Assembly (NCBI GenBank): GCA_963738425.1
Contig: CAVTWT010000006.1
Coordinates: forward strand, 1 to 64,000
Source: CADEEN01 sp963738425
GTDB taxonomy: Bacteria; Pseudomonadota; Gammaproteobacteria; Burkholderiales; Burkholderiaceae_C
Direction of reading: 5' to 3'
Length of the DNA stretch: 64,000 nt
Shown: in pieces, positions 18,656 to 29,650 of the stretch
How positions within the stretch are numbered: the stretch's first letter is position 1
How the letters are laid out: every line of letters starts with the position of its first letter
The notes under the pieces: model-generated
Database searches by the model: none
What the model was told of the DNA's origin: nothing
What the model saw: the letters and a program-made list of their open reading frames with translations, nothing else
Program-made: the position numbers and the translations under genes

Positions 18656-20605
18656 ATGATCCGCTTTCGACCCCGCTTCCTCTTCCTGAGCGCCGACCCG
18701 GCGCTCGTTGTCGCGCAGCTCGAAGGCGGTACGGTGGCGCAGGGCACCGCACGGCCGCTGCGCGACGACATCTCCACCGACGAGATCACGCCGCTGCCGG
18801 TGATGGTGCATTTCGACGCCACGCTCGGCCGCTACGCACACACCGGCTTCAAGGCTGGCGAGCGCTTGCCGATTGCGCGCGACGCGCTGCGCAACGCCGG
18901 CATCGAAGTCATCGTCGCCGGCAAGCGCTACGGCAAGGGCAGCTCTCGCGAGCACAGCGTGGTCGCCGAGCGTGCGGCGGGCATTCGGCTGGTGATCGCG
19001 GAGAGTTTCGAGCGCATCTACCGACAGAACGCCGATAACGTCGGCTTGCTGACGAGCACGGATTTCGGTTTGATCGAGCGCATCAGCGGCGGCGAGGCGA
19101 TCGAATTCGATGAACTGCTGCAAGGGCGCGACGAACTCGCGGCGGCGATCGTCCGGGCGGGTGGGCTGCTCGCCTTTGGGCGCACCGCTGCGTTCGCCCG
19201 GAGCTTGTCGAAGGACAGGGCTTCGACAGGCTCAGCCCGAACGGAAACAGCGCTCACGCTGTTCGAGAAGATCGTGCACCGCCACACGCTCGGTGCTCCG
19301 CTGCAAGCCGGCGAGGGCGGCTTCGTGCGCGCCGATCTGCGCTTCATCCACGAGTACTACACCGGCATGGCGGCGCACCTGTTGAACGGCGCTTTCGGCG
19401 ACACGCTGACCTTGCATGACGCGGCGAGCATCGTCGCCTTCGAAGACCACCTGTCATATGTGCATCGCAGTCCGGCGCACGTGTCGCAAGGCCTGGTCGG
19501 CGGCGTGCAGGGCTTGTCGCGGGCGCACCGCGCCTTCGTCGACAGGCACCGGTTGACGCATCACGGCTATCTGCAGGCGCTCGAAGCCGGCGACGAAGGC
19601 AACACCGGCAGCCAGGGCATCTCGCACGCGCTGGTCGCCGAGCGCTATGCGCTGCCGGGGCAGTTGATCGTCGGCACCGATTCGCACACGCCGCACAGCG
19701 GGGCGGTCGGCTGCGTCGCGTTTGGCGTCGGCACCACCGACATGGCCAACGCCTTCGTCACCGGTGCGGTGCGCTTCACGATGCCCGAGGTGCTGCGCAT
19801 CGAGTGCCGAGGCCTGCTGCCGGCCGGCGTGAGCGCAAAAGACCTGGTGCTGCACCTGCTGGCGCTGCCGGCCATGAAGTCGGGCGCCGGTGTCGGCCGC
19901 GTGTTCGAGTTCGGCGGCAGCGCGATCCGCGCGCTGGCCACCGACGAGCGCGCGACCTTGACCAACATGACCGCCGAGCTCGGCGGCTTCACCGGCATCG
20001 TCGAGCCCGATGACGAAACGGTGCGCTACCTGCGCGAGCGCCGCGGCATCGACTTCACGGTCGAACCGTGGATGAAGAGCGACGATGGCGCGCGCTACGC
20101 GGCAACGATCGACGTCGATTGCAACCTGCTGAGCCCGATGGTTGCTCGTCCAGGCGATCCCGGTCGCGGTGTGCCGCTGTCTCAGGTGGCGGAACGGCCG
20201 CGCATCGACATCGCCTACGGCGGCTCCTGCACTGCCGGCAAGCGCGAAGACTTCGATCAGTACCACGCGGTGCTCGCCTGGGCTGCCGCGCGCGGATTGC
20301 GGTCGAAGGTGACGCTGTATCTACAGTTCGGCACGACCGCGGTGCGCGATTACTGCGCCGAACGCGGTTACTTGCCCACTTTCGAGGCGGTCGGTGCCGA
20401 AATGCTGCAACCGGCATGTGGGGCCTGTGCGAATTGCGGGCCGGGTTCGTCGAGTTCGGCCGAACAAGTGACGGTCAGTGCGATCAACCGCAACTTTCCC
20501 GGCCGCTCTGGCCCCGGCAGTGTCTGGCTGGCCAGTCCGGCCACCGTGGCGGCGAGCGCGATTGCCGGTCGCCTCAGCTCCTTCGCCGAGTTGCAGGACA
20601 ATTGA
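18656..20605 (+). CDS. Fused aconitase-type hydro-lyase (LeuD-like swivel then LeuC-like catalytic domain)
   Basis: The product is 649 aa. Residues about 30-170 resemble the LeuD swivel domain (DDISTDEITPLP, YGKGSSREHSVVAERAAG). Residues about 200-649 resemble LeuC (TLFEKIVHRHTLG, VGTDSHTPHSGAVGCVAFGVGTTD, EFGGSAIRAL). The 4Fe-4S ligands appear as Cys525 in GGSCTAG and Cys588/Cys591 in PACGACANC. The swivel-first order is like AcnB and opposite to leuC-leuD gene order. Residues about 179-197 are translated from a palindromic repeat (19191-19243). It is not the leucine enzyme, because full leuC and leuD follow immediately. The likely reaction is hydration/dehydration or isomerisation of a hydroxy-di/tricarboxylate for the neighbouring CoA-transferase and lyase. 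The substrate is unknown. Confidence 0.8.
   Translation: MIRFRPRFLFLSADPALVVAQLEGGTVAQGTARPLRDDISTDEITPLPVMVHFDATLGRYAHTGFKAGERLPIARDALRNAGIEVIVAGKRYGKGSSREHSVVAERAAGIRLVIAESFERIYRQNADNVGLLTSTDFGLIERISGGEAIEFDELLQGRDELAAAIVRAGGLLAFGRTAAFARSLSKDRASTGSARTETALTLFEKIVHRHTLGAPLQAGEGGFVRADLRFIHEYYTGMAAHLLNGAFGDTLTLHDAASIVAFEDHLSYVHRSPAHVSQGLVGGVQGLSRAHRAFVDRHRLTHHGYLQALEAGDEGNTGSQGISHALVAERYALPGQLIVGTDSHTPHSGAVGCVAFGVGTTDMANAFVTGAVRFTMPEVLRIECRGLLPAGVSAKDLVLHLLALPAMKSGAGVGRVFEFGGSAIRALATDERATLTNMTAELGGFTGIVEPDDETVRYLRERRGIDFTVEPWMKSDDGARYAATIDVDCNLLSPMVARPGDPGRGVPLSQVAERPRIDIAYGGSCTAGKREDFDQYHAVLAWAAARGLRSKVTLYLQFGTTAVRDYCAERGYLPTFEAVGAEMLQPACGACANCGPGSSSSAEQVTVSAINRNFPGRSGPGSVWLASPATVAASAIAGRLSSFAELQDN
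19191..19243. repeat. Palindromic REP-like repeat inside a coding sequence
   Basis: Two 23-nt arms (19191-19213 and 19221-19243) are inverted repeats with 19 of 23 positions matching, around a 7-nt loop GACAGGG. The outer ends read CGTTCG and CGAACG and the inner ends GTCGAAG and CTTCGAC, related in style to repeats R1-R4. It is read in frame as the linker between the two domains of the fused hydro-lyase. Confidence 0.85.
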
Positions 20606-20613
20606 CAACAATC

Positions 20614-22032
20614 ATGGCACGCACCCTCTACGACAAGCTCTGGGACGAGCACGCCGTCCACGCCGAGGACGATGGCACGACCATCCTCTACATCGACCGC
20701 CACCTCGTCCACGAGGTGACGAGCCCGCAGGCCTTCGAAGGCCTGCGCCTGGCCGGGCGCAAAGTCTGGCGCACGAGTTCGATCGTCGCCACCGCCGACC
20801 ACAACACGCCGACGCAGGGCTGGGAGCGTGGCTACGACGGCATCACCGATCCGACCTCGCGCCAGCAGGTGGTGACGCTCGACGCCAACATCCAAGCCTT
20901 CGGCGCCGCCGCGTACTTTCCGTTCCTCGACAAGCGCCAGGGCATCGTGCACGTGATCGGCCCGGAGCAGGGCGCGACGCTGCCCGGCATGACCGTCGTC
21001 TGCGGCGACTCGCACACCAGCACGCACGGCGCGTTCGGCGCGCTGGCGCATGGCATCGGCACCAGCGAAGTCGAGCATGTGATGGCGACGCAGACGCTGC
21101 TGGCAAAGAAGGCCAAGAACCTGCTGGTGCGCGTCGATGGCACCCTGCCGCGCGGCTGCACCGCCAAGGACATCGTGCTGGCCATCATCGGCAAGATCGG
21201 CACCGCGGGCGGCACTGGGTTCACGATCGAGTTCGGCGGCAGTGCGATCCGCGCGCTGTCGATGGAAGGGCGCATGACGGTGTGCAACATGGCCATCGAG
21301 GCCGGTGCGCGCGCCGGGCTTGTGGCTGTGGACGAGAAGACGATCGACTATGTGCGCGGCCGGCCGTTTGCGCCGACGGGCGCAGCATTCGACATGGCGG
21401 CGGCGTACTGGCGCACGTTGACCAGTGACGATGGTGCGAAGTTCGATCGCGTGGTCGAGATCGATGCCGGAAAGCTCGTGCCGCAAGTCACCTGGGGCAC
21501 GTCGCCGGAAATGGTGCTGTCGATCGACGATCGTGTGCCCGACCCCGAGCGCGAGAAGGACGCTACCAAGCGCGACGCGATCGAGCGCGCGTTGACCTAC
21601 ATGGGGCTGGAGCCGAACAAGCGCATCGACGACATCCGCATCGACAAGGTGTTCATCGGCTCGTGTACGAACAGCCGCATCGAGGACTTGCGCGAGGCTG
21701 CTGCCGTCGTGAAGCGGCTTGGCAAACGTGTGGCCAGCAATGTCCGGCTGGCGATGGTCGTGCCCGGCTCGGGCCTCGTGAAAGCGCAAGCCGAGCGCGA
21801 GGGTCTGCACGAGGTCTTCAAGGCCGCGGGCTTCGAGTGGCGCGAGCCCGGTTGTTCGATGTGCCTGGCAATGAACGCCGACCGGCTGGAGCCTGGCGAG
21901 CGCTGCGCCTCGACCAGCAACCGCAACTTCGAAGGCCGCCAGGGTGCTGGCGGCCGCACGCATCTGGTGAGCCCGGCGATGGCGGCCGCAGCGGCGATCG
22001 AAGGACACTTTGTCGATGTGAGACGGCTATGA
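20614..22032 (+). CDS. leuC: 3-isopropylmalate dehydratase large subunit
   Basis: With LeuD it isomerises 2-isopropylmalate to 3-isopropylmalate in leucine synthesis, using a 4Fe-4S cluster. The product is 472 aa with canonical motifs TLYDKLWDEHAV, VVCGDSHTSTHGAFGALAHGIGTSE, EFGGSAIRALSMEGRMT, FIGSCTNSRIEDLR and EPGCSMCLAMN (cluster Cys residues). The start follows the fused hydro-lyase stop by 8 nt and the stop overlaps leuD, so the leucine genes may be transcribed together with the upstream cluster. Confidence 0.98.
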   Translation: MARTLYDKLWDEHAVHAEDDGTTILYIDRHLVHEVTSPQAFEGLRLAGRKVWRTSSIVATADHNTPTQGWERGYDGITDPTSRQQVVTLDANIQAFGAAAYFPFLDKRQGIVHVIGPEQGATLPGMTVVCGDSHTSTHGAFGALAHGIGTSEVEHVMATQTLLAKKAKNLLVRVDGTLPRGCTAKDIVLAIIGKIGTAGGTGFTIEFGGSAIRALSMEGRMTVCNMAIEAGARAGLVAVDEKTIDYVRGRPFAPTGAAFDMAAAYWRTLTSDDGAKFDRVVEIDAGKLVPQVTWGTSPEMVLSIDDRVPDPEREKDATKRDAIERALTYMGLEPNKRIDDIRIDKVFIGSCTNSRIEDLREAAAVVKRLGKRVASNVRLAMVVPGSGLVKAQAEREGLHEVFKAAGFEWREPGCSMCLAMNADRLEPGERCASTSNRNFEGRQGAGGRTHLVSPAMAAAAAIEGHFVDVRRL

Positions 22033-22676
22033 ACCCATTCACGATTCACAAGGGCATGGTCGCCCCGTTGGACCGCGCCAACGTCGACACCGACGCGATC
22101 ATTCCCAAGCAGTTCCTGAAGTCGATCAAGCGCTCGGGCTTCGGCCCGAACCTGTTCGACGAGTGGCGCTATCTTGATAAGGGCGAGCCGGGGCAGGACC
22201 CGGCGACGCGCAAGAAGAACCCTGACTTCGTGCTCAACCAGACTCGCTACAGCGGGGCTTCGGTATTGCTGGCGCGCGAGAACTTCGGCTGCGGATCGAG
22301 CCGCGAGCATGCGCCCTGGGCCCTCGACCAATACGGTTTTCGTGCGCTGATTGCACCGAGTTACGCCGATATCTTCTTCAACAACTGCTTCAAGAATGGC
22401 CTGCTGCCGATCGTCCTGCCCGACAGCCAGGTGGCTAAGCTGTTCGACGAGGTCGCGGCTTTCGTCGGCTACGCGCTGATGATCGACCTGCCGCGGCAAG
22501 TCATCGTCAAGCCCGACGGCAGCGAGTTGCCGTTCGACGTGCAGCCGTTTCGCAAGCAGTGCCTCGTCAACGGCTGGGACGACATCGGACTGACGCTGCG
22601 CCATGCCGACAAGATCCGCGCCTTCGAGGCCGAGCGCCTGGCCAGCCGGCCGTGGCTCGAGGGCCGCCCGCTCTGA
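22029..22676 (+). CDS. leuD: 3-isopropylmalate dehydratase small subunit
   Basis: The product is 215 aa, the swivel subunit partnering LeuC. Motifs are VDTDAIIPKQFLKSIKRSGFG, ENFGCGSSREHAPWAL and SYADIFFNNCFKNGLLPI. It overlaps leuC by ATGA and is followed by an overlapping small membrane protein gene (TGATG). Confidence 0.98.
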   Translation: MNPFTIHKGMVAPLDRANVDTDAIIPKQFLKSIKRSGFGPNLFDEWRYLDKGEPGQDPATRKKNPDFVLNQTRYSGASVLLARENFGCGSSREHAPWALDQYGFRALIAPSYADIFFNNCFKNGLLPIVLPDSQVAKLFDEVAAFVGYALMIDLPRQVIVKPDGSELPFDVQPFRKQCLVNGWDDIGLTLRHADKIRAFEAERLASRPWLEGRPL

Positions 22677-22966
22677 TGCAGGCGTTGCTGCAACGCGTGG
22701 TGTTCGCGCGTGCCTGGCTCACGTTCATCGTTCTGGTGGCTTCATTCCTCGCCTTCGGCGCCGGCACCTACAACCTGTTCCTGGTGTTGAAGGCCAACCT
22801 CGATCTGATCGCCGAGCATGGCTGGCAGGCGCTGGCCGACGGCGCCGCGCAGCAGTTCATCGAGCTGTTGTTCACGGCGGCAGCGAGCATGGCCGCCTAT
22901 GTGTTGTTCAAGGCCTGCGAACACCGCCTGGTGCACCGGCTGTGTGATCCGAAAAAGGGGGAATGA
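22676..22966 (+). CDS. Small two-helix membrane protein between leuD and leuB
   Basis: The product is 96 aa. One hydrophobic helix is near residues 13-38 (AWLTFIVLVASFLAFGAGTY) and a second near 62-80 (IELLFTAAASMAAYVLF), with a basic/acidic tail CDPKKGE. It overlaps both leuD and leuB, so it is translationally tied to the leucine genes. I do not recognise a named family and propose no function beyond inner-membrane location. Confidence 0.75.
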   Translation: MQALLQRVVFARAWLTFIVLVASFLAFGAGTYNLFLVLKANLDLIAEHGWQALADGAAQQFIELLFTAAASMAAYVLFKACEHRLVHRLCDPKKGE

Positions 22967-24066
22967 TGACCAAGAAGATTGCAGTGCTGCCGGGTGATGG
23001 CATCGGCACCGAGATCGTCGAACAGGCAGTGCGTGTGCTGAAGGTTCTCGATCTGAAGCTCGACATGCAAACTGCGCTCGTTGGTGGCGCGGCGTACGAA
23101 GCCCACGGCCATCCGCTGCCCGAAGCGACGCTGCAACTGGCCAAGGACAGCGACGCGATTCTCTTCGGCGCCGTCGGCGACTGGAAGTACGACAAGCTCG
23201 AACGCGCGCTGCGTCCCGAGCAGGCGATCCTCGGCCTGCGCAAGCACCTCGGCCTGTTCGCCAATTTCCGCCCAGCGCTGTGCTACGAGCAGTTGACGCA
23301 TGCGTCGTCGCTCAAGCCCGAACTGGTGGCGGGCCTGGACATCCTGATCATCCGCGAGTTGACGGGCGACATCTATTTCGGCCAGCCGCGCGGCCGCCGC
23401 ACCGCTGTCGATGGCCATTTTCCCGGCAGCGAAGAGGCCTTCGACACGATGCGCTATTCGCGCCCGGAGATCGAGCGCATCGCCCATGTCGCGTTCCAGG
23501 CGGCGAGGAAGCGCAGCAAACGAGTCACCAGCGTCGACAAGGCCAATGTGCTCGAAACCTTCCAGTTCTGGAAGGACGTGGTCACCGAGGTTCACGCGCA
23601 ATATCCGGACGTCGAACTCGATCACATGTACGTCGACAACGCCGCGATGCAGTTGGTCAAGGCGCCGAAGAAATTCGACGTCGTCGTCACCGGCAATATG
23701 TTCGGCGACATCCTCTCCGACGAAGCCGCGATGCTCACCGGCTCGATCGGCATGCTGCCCTCGGCCTCGCTCGACAAGAGCAACAAGGGCCTTTACGAAC
23801 CGAGCCACGGCAGCGCGCCCGACATTGCCGGCAAGGACATGGCCAATCCACTGGCTACAATCTTGTCCGCTGCCATGATGCTTCGCTTCACGCTCCAACA
23901 ACCCGAAGCTGCCGACCGCATCGAGTCGGCGGTGAAGGCCGTGCTGTCCGCGGGTTATCGCACCGCCGACATCTGGAGTGAGGGCACGAAGAAGGTCGGT
24001 ACGCGCGCGATGGGCGACGCTGTTGTGGCCGCCCTCACGACCACCAAAACGATTACCAAGAGCTAG
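22963..24066 (+). CDS. leuB: 3-isopropylmalate dehydrogenase
   Basis: The product is 367 aa. It oxidatively decarboxylates 3-isopropylmalate with NAD+. Motifs are VLPGDGIGTEIVEQAVRVL, RELTGDIYFGQPRG, the catalytic Tyr in FDTMRYSRPEIERI, the Lys in VDKANVLETFQFW, and GNMFGDILSDEAAMLTGSIGMLPSAS followed by EPSHGSAPDIAGKD (NAD site). AAGGGGG lies just before tandem ATGs at 22963 and 22966; either may be used. Confidence 0.98.
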   Translation: MMTKKIAVLPGDGIGTEIVEQAVRVLKVLDLKLDMQTALVGGAAYEAHGHPLPEATLQLAKDSDAILFGAVGDWKYDKLERALRPEQAILGLRKHLGLFANFRPALCYEQLTHASSLKPELVAGLDILIIRELTGDIYFGQPRGRRTAVDGHFPGSEEAFDTMRYSRPEIERIAHVAFQAARKRSKRVTSVDKANVLETFQFWKDVVTEVHAQYPDVELDHMYVDNAAMQLVKAPKKFDVVVTGNMFGDILSDEAAMLTGSIGMLPSASLDKSNKGLYEPSHGSAPDIAGKDMANPLATILSAAMMLRFTLQQPEAADRIESAVKAVLSAGYRTADIWSEGTKKVGTRAMGDAVVAALTTTKTITKS

Positions 24067-24152
24067 CGCTCCCGGATCGTTTCGCCCCGTTATCGGACCC
24101 CGGCGACACGAGCCGGGACACCCAAGGGGTCCGTGACGCAAGGAAGACTGAA

Positions 24153-25281
24153 ATGGCACTCGTAGGATTGGTCGGCTGGCGCGGCATGGTGGGCTCGGTG
24201 CTCATGGACCGCATGCAGGCCGAAGGCGACTTCGCGCTCATCGAGCCGGTATTCTTCTCGACCTCCAACGCCGGTGGCCGCGCGCCGTCATTCGCGAAGA
24301 ACGAGACCCAGCTCTTCGACGCCAACGACATCGCGGCGTTGAAGCGCTGCGACATCGTCATCACCTGCCAGGGTGGCGAGTACACCAAGGCCGTCTATCC
24401 GCAGCTGCGCGCCGCGGGCTGGAAGGGCTACTGGATCGACGCCGCGAAAACACTGCGCATGAACGACGACGCGGTGATCGCGCTCGACCCGGTCAACCTG
24501 CCGGTGATTCAGACCGCGCTGGCCAAGGGCGTCAAGGATTTCATCGGCGGCAACTGCACGGTGAGCTGCATGCTGATGGGCGTGGGGGCGCTGTTCAAGG
24601 CCGATCTCGTCGAGTGGATGACGACCAGCACTTACCAAGCGGCCAGCGGCGGCGGCGCGCAGCACATGCGCGAGCTGCTGACGCAGATGGGCACGGTCAA
24701 TGCCAGTGTGCGAGCGCTGCTCGACGATCCGGCCGGCGCCATCCTTGAAATCGACCGCCAAGTGGCCGCCACGCAGCGCGGCCTGTCGGCCGACGAAACC
24801 AAGAACTTCATGGTGCCGCTGGCCGGCAGCCTGATTCCCTGGATCGACAGCGACCGCGGCGACGGCACCAGCCTCGAAGAGTGGAAGGGCGAGGCCGAGA
24901 CCAACAAGATCCTCGGCCGCGGCCCGGGCTTTGGCTCAGCGACGACGCCGATCGATTCGACCTGCGTGCGCGTCGGCGCGATGCGCTGTCACAGCCAGTC
25001 GCTGACGATCAAGCTGAAGAAGGACGTGCCGCTGGCGGACATCGAGTCGATGATCGCCGCCGACAACGAGTGGGTGAAGGTCGTGCCGAACACGCGTGAA
25101 GCGACCGTACGTGGGCTGACGCCGGTGGCCGTGACGGGCACGATGAGCATCCCGGTCGGCCGCCTGCGCAAGATGGCGCTGGGGCCGCAGTACCTCGGCG
25201 CTTTCACGATCGGCGATCAGTTGCTGTGGGGCGCCGCCGAGCCGCTTGCGGCGCATGCTGCGCATCCTTCTGGAGCATTGA
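24153..25281 (+). CDS. asd: Aspartate-semialdehyde dehydrogenase, one frameshift near the 3' end
   Basis: It makes aspartate semialdehyde for Lys, Thr, Met and diaminopimelate synthesis. NADP-binding GWRGMVGSVLMDRM is at the N-terminus, the catalytic Cys is in GGNCTVSCMLMG, and STYQAASGGGAQHMREL and RVGAMRCHSQSLTIKL follow. One extra T at 25246-25247 breaks the last codons; removing it gives EPLRRMLRILLEH and a stop at 25279-25281, for 375 aa. Without the correction, the frame runs into the downstream repeat element. The enzyme is normally essential, so the break is probably a sequence error. Confidence 0.95.
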
Positions 25282-25293
25282 GGCGCTATGACG

Positions 25294-25363
25294 ACCCCTC
25301 GCTCGCTTCGCGAGCACTCCCCAGAAGGGGGCACCGGCCGATGCTGGGGAGCGGCCCGGCACT
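25294..25363. repeat. GC-rich intergenic element, copy G
   Basis: CTTCGCGAGCACTCCCC, GAAGGGGGCACCGG and GCGGCCCGGCA follow in the same order as the corresponding blocks of copies E and F read on the minus strand. It begins 12 nt after the corrected asd stop. Confidence 0.55.
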
Positions 25364-25567
25364 GGCTGGCGGCCGATCACGCCGCGTCGTCGATTGACAA
25401 CAAGTTCACGCCCTGCTTCGGTTCGTAACCGCCGCGGGGCGGAGGTCAGACTTTGCATGAGCTTGTCACCCTATATGCTTGATGCTATTGTGAATTTCGA
25501 GGCCGTTCGGCTTTTGAACTTGATATGACATCGGCATCGCTTGCTCGGCATGTCCGGTCCATCTGGC

Positions 25568-25590
25568 GGCGGACGGTCGTCCTGTCCGCC
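25568..25590. promoter_or_regulatory. Leader hairpin before fimV
   Basis: A perfect 7-bp GGCGGAC/GTCCGCC stem with a 9-nt loop ends about 10 nt before the GGGAG ribosome site of fimV. It may modulate fimV translation or be a weak terminator; there is no T-run. Confidence 0.35.
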
Positions 25591-25610
25591 GTTCGTCATT
25601 GGGAGACGCT

Positions 25611-28198
<2,588 letters not shown>

Positions 28199-28199
<1 letters not shown>

Positions 28200-29029
28200 T
28201 GCCCGCGCCGCGCGCCGGGCGCCTGGCGCTCGGCGTCGCCTACCGCGGCCCTGCCTATCAGGGTTGGCAGAGCCAGCCGGGCGGGCGCACGGTGCAGGAC
28301 CGGCTCGAAGCGGCGTTGACCTCGTTTGCAGACACACCGGTCGGCACGCTGTGCGCGGGCCGCACCGATGCCGGCGTGCATGCGCTCAATCAGGTGGTTC
28401 ACATCGACGCGCCGGTCGAGCGCGACGCTTTCTCCTGGGTGCGCGGCACCAACCGCTATCTGCCGGCCGATATCGCGGTGCAGTGGTGCGTGCCGGTGGC
28501 CGCCGGCTTCCATGCGCGCAACAGCGCACGCGGACGGCGCTACGTGTACCTGCTGCTGGAATCGGTCGTGCGGCCGGCGCTGGAGAGCGGCGCGGTGGGA
28601 TGGGTGTTCCGTCCGCTCGACGGCCAGGCGATGCGTGCGGCAGCGGTGCACCTGCTCGGCGAGCACGACTTCTCGTCGTTCCGCTCGTCCGAGTGCCAGG
28701 CTTTGTCGCCAGTGAAGACCCTGCGCACGATCGGCATCGAGCGCTGCGGCGCCTACTGGCGCTTCGATTTCGACGGCAGCGCCTTTCTGCACCACATGGT
28801 GCGCAACATCATGGGCTGCCTGGTGGCCGTGGGGCAGGGCTTGCACACGCCGAACTGGCTGGCGGAAGTGCTCGCCGCGAAGAGCCGTGACGCGGCGGCA
28901 CCGACCTTCGCCCCCGACGGCCTGTACTTCGCCGGGCCGTACTACGATGCGGCGCATGGCATTCCCGAGCGCACGCCCGCTTTCGACTGGCTCCCGCACG
29001 CGCATCAAGATCTGCGGTCTGACGCGTGA
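28199..29029 (+). CDS. truA: tRNA pseudouridine(38-40) synthase
   Basis: The product is 276 aa. The catalytic Asp lies in CAGRTDAGVHALNQVVH. Other family motifs are VAYRGPAYQGWQSQP, FHARNSARGRRYVYLL and FLHHMVRNIMGCLVAVGQG. It modifies the anticodon stem of tRNAs. It is placed between fimV and the trp genes, as is usual in Burkholderiales. Its 3' end overlaps the presumed trpF start by 74 nt. Confidence 0.97.
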
Positions 29030-29636
29030 GGCCGATGTGGCCGCGGCCGTGGACGCCGGCGCCGATGCCATCGGCTTCGTGCTCTACGCCAAGAGTCCGC
29101 GCAACGTCGCGCTCGATCGCGCCGTGCAGCTCAGCCGCTCGCTGCCGCCCTTTGTCACGCCGGTGCTGCTCTTCGTCAACGCCACGCTGACCGCCATCGA
29201 CGCTGCCTGCAAAGCGCTGCCTCAAGCGCTGCTGCAGTTTCATGGCGATGAGACGCCCGCTGATTGCGATGCGACGATGCGCGCCTACCTGCGCGCAGTG
29301 CGTATGGCGCCGGGTGTCGATTTGCTAGACTGGGGGCACCGTTTTCCCCAGGCTGCCGCCTTGCTGCTCGACGCCGATGTCGAGGGCTATGGCGGCGGTG
29401 GCAAGAGGTTCGATTGGTCGCTCATTCCCCCCGCCGCAAAGATTCCGCTCGTTTTGTCTGGTGGGTTGAGTCCTGCAAACGTGATCGATGGGGTGCTTGC
29501 CGTCCGGCCGTATGCCGTTGACGTGAGCTCCGGCGTCGAAGCGGGTGAGAAAGGCATCAAGGATGCCGCGCTGATACGCCGGTTCTGCGAAGCGGTCCGC
29601 GAAGCCGACTCACGGCTCGCTGACCTCGCGAACTGA
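28956..29636 (+). CDS. trpF: Phosphoribosylanthranilate isomerase
   Basis: The product is 226 aa. It isomerises phosphoribosylanthranilate to CdRP. Motifs are RIKICGLTREADVAAAVDAGADAIGFV (catalytic Cys), LLQFHGDE and the phosphate loops LSGGLSPANV and VDVSSGVEAGEKGIKD. The first in-frame ATG upstream of the conserved strand is 28956, inside truA; no other start codon lies between it and RIKICG. The resulting 74-nt overlap is long and could reflect either genuine coupling or another uncorrected base error. Confidence 0.95.
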   Translation: MAFPSARPLSTGSRTRIKICGLTREADVAAAVDAGADAIGFVLYAKSPRNVALDRAVQLSRSLPPFVTPVLLFVNATLTAIDAACKALPQALLQFHGDETPADCDATMRAYLRAVRMAPGVDLLDWGHRFPQAAALLLDADVEGYGGGGKRFDWSLIPPAAKIPLVLSGGLSPANVIDGVLAVRPYAVDVSSGVEAGEKGIKDAALIRRFCEAVREADSRLADLAN

Positions 29637-29650
29637 ATCGAGACCTCAAC

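Larger units (their letters stand above)
25282..25610. other. asd-fimV intergenic region with no gene
   Basis: No supportable gene lies here. The first part (about 25294-25363) is a copy of the GC-rich intergenic element. The middle is comparatively AT-rich (around 25460-25530) and is the probable location of the fimV promoter, though no clean -35/-10 pair stands out. A hairpin, GGCGGAC (25568-25574) with GTCCGCC (25584-25590), lies 20 nt before the fimV start. Confidence 0.6.

Noticed and set aside
18656..20605. A second leucine-pathway isopropylmalate dehydratase or a plain aconitase
   Set aside because: Complete leuC and leuD follow directly, the domain order is reversed, and the swivel loop differs; the context is acid degradation.
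25282..25397. A 39-residue extension of Asd
   Set aside because: It is translation of an intergenic repeat after an inserted T; the corrected frame ends in the usual RRMLRILLEH.
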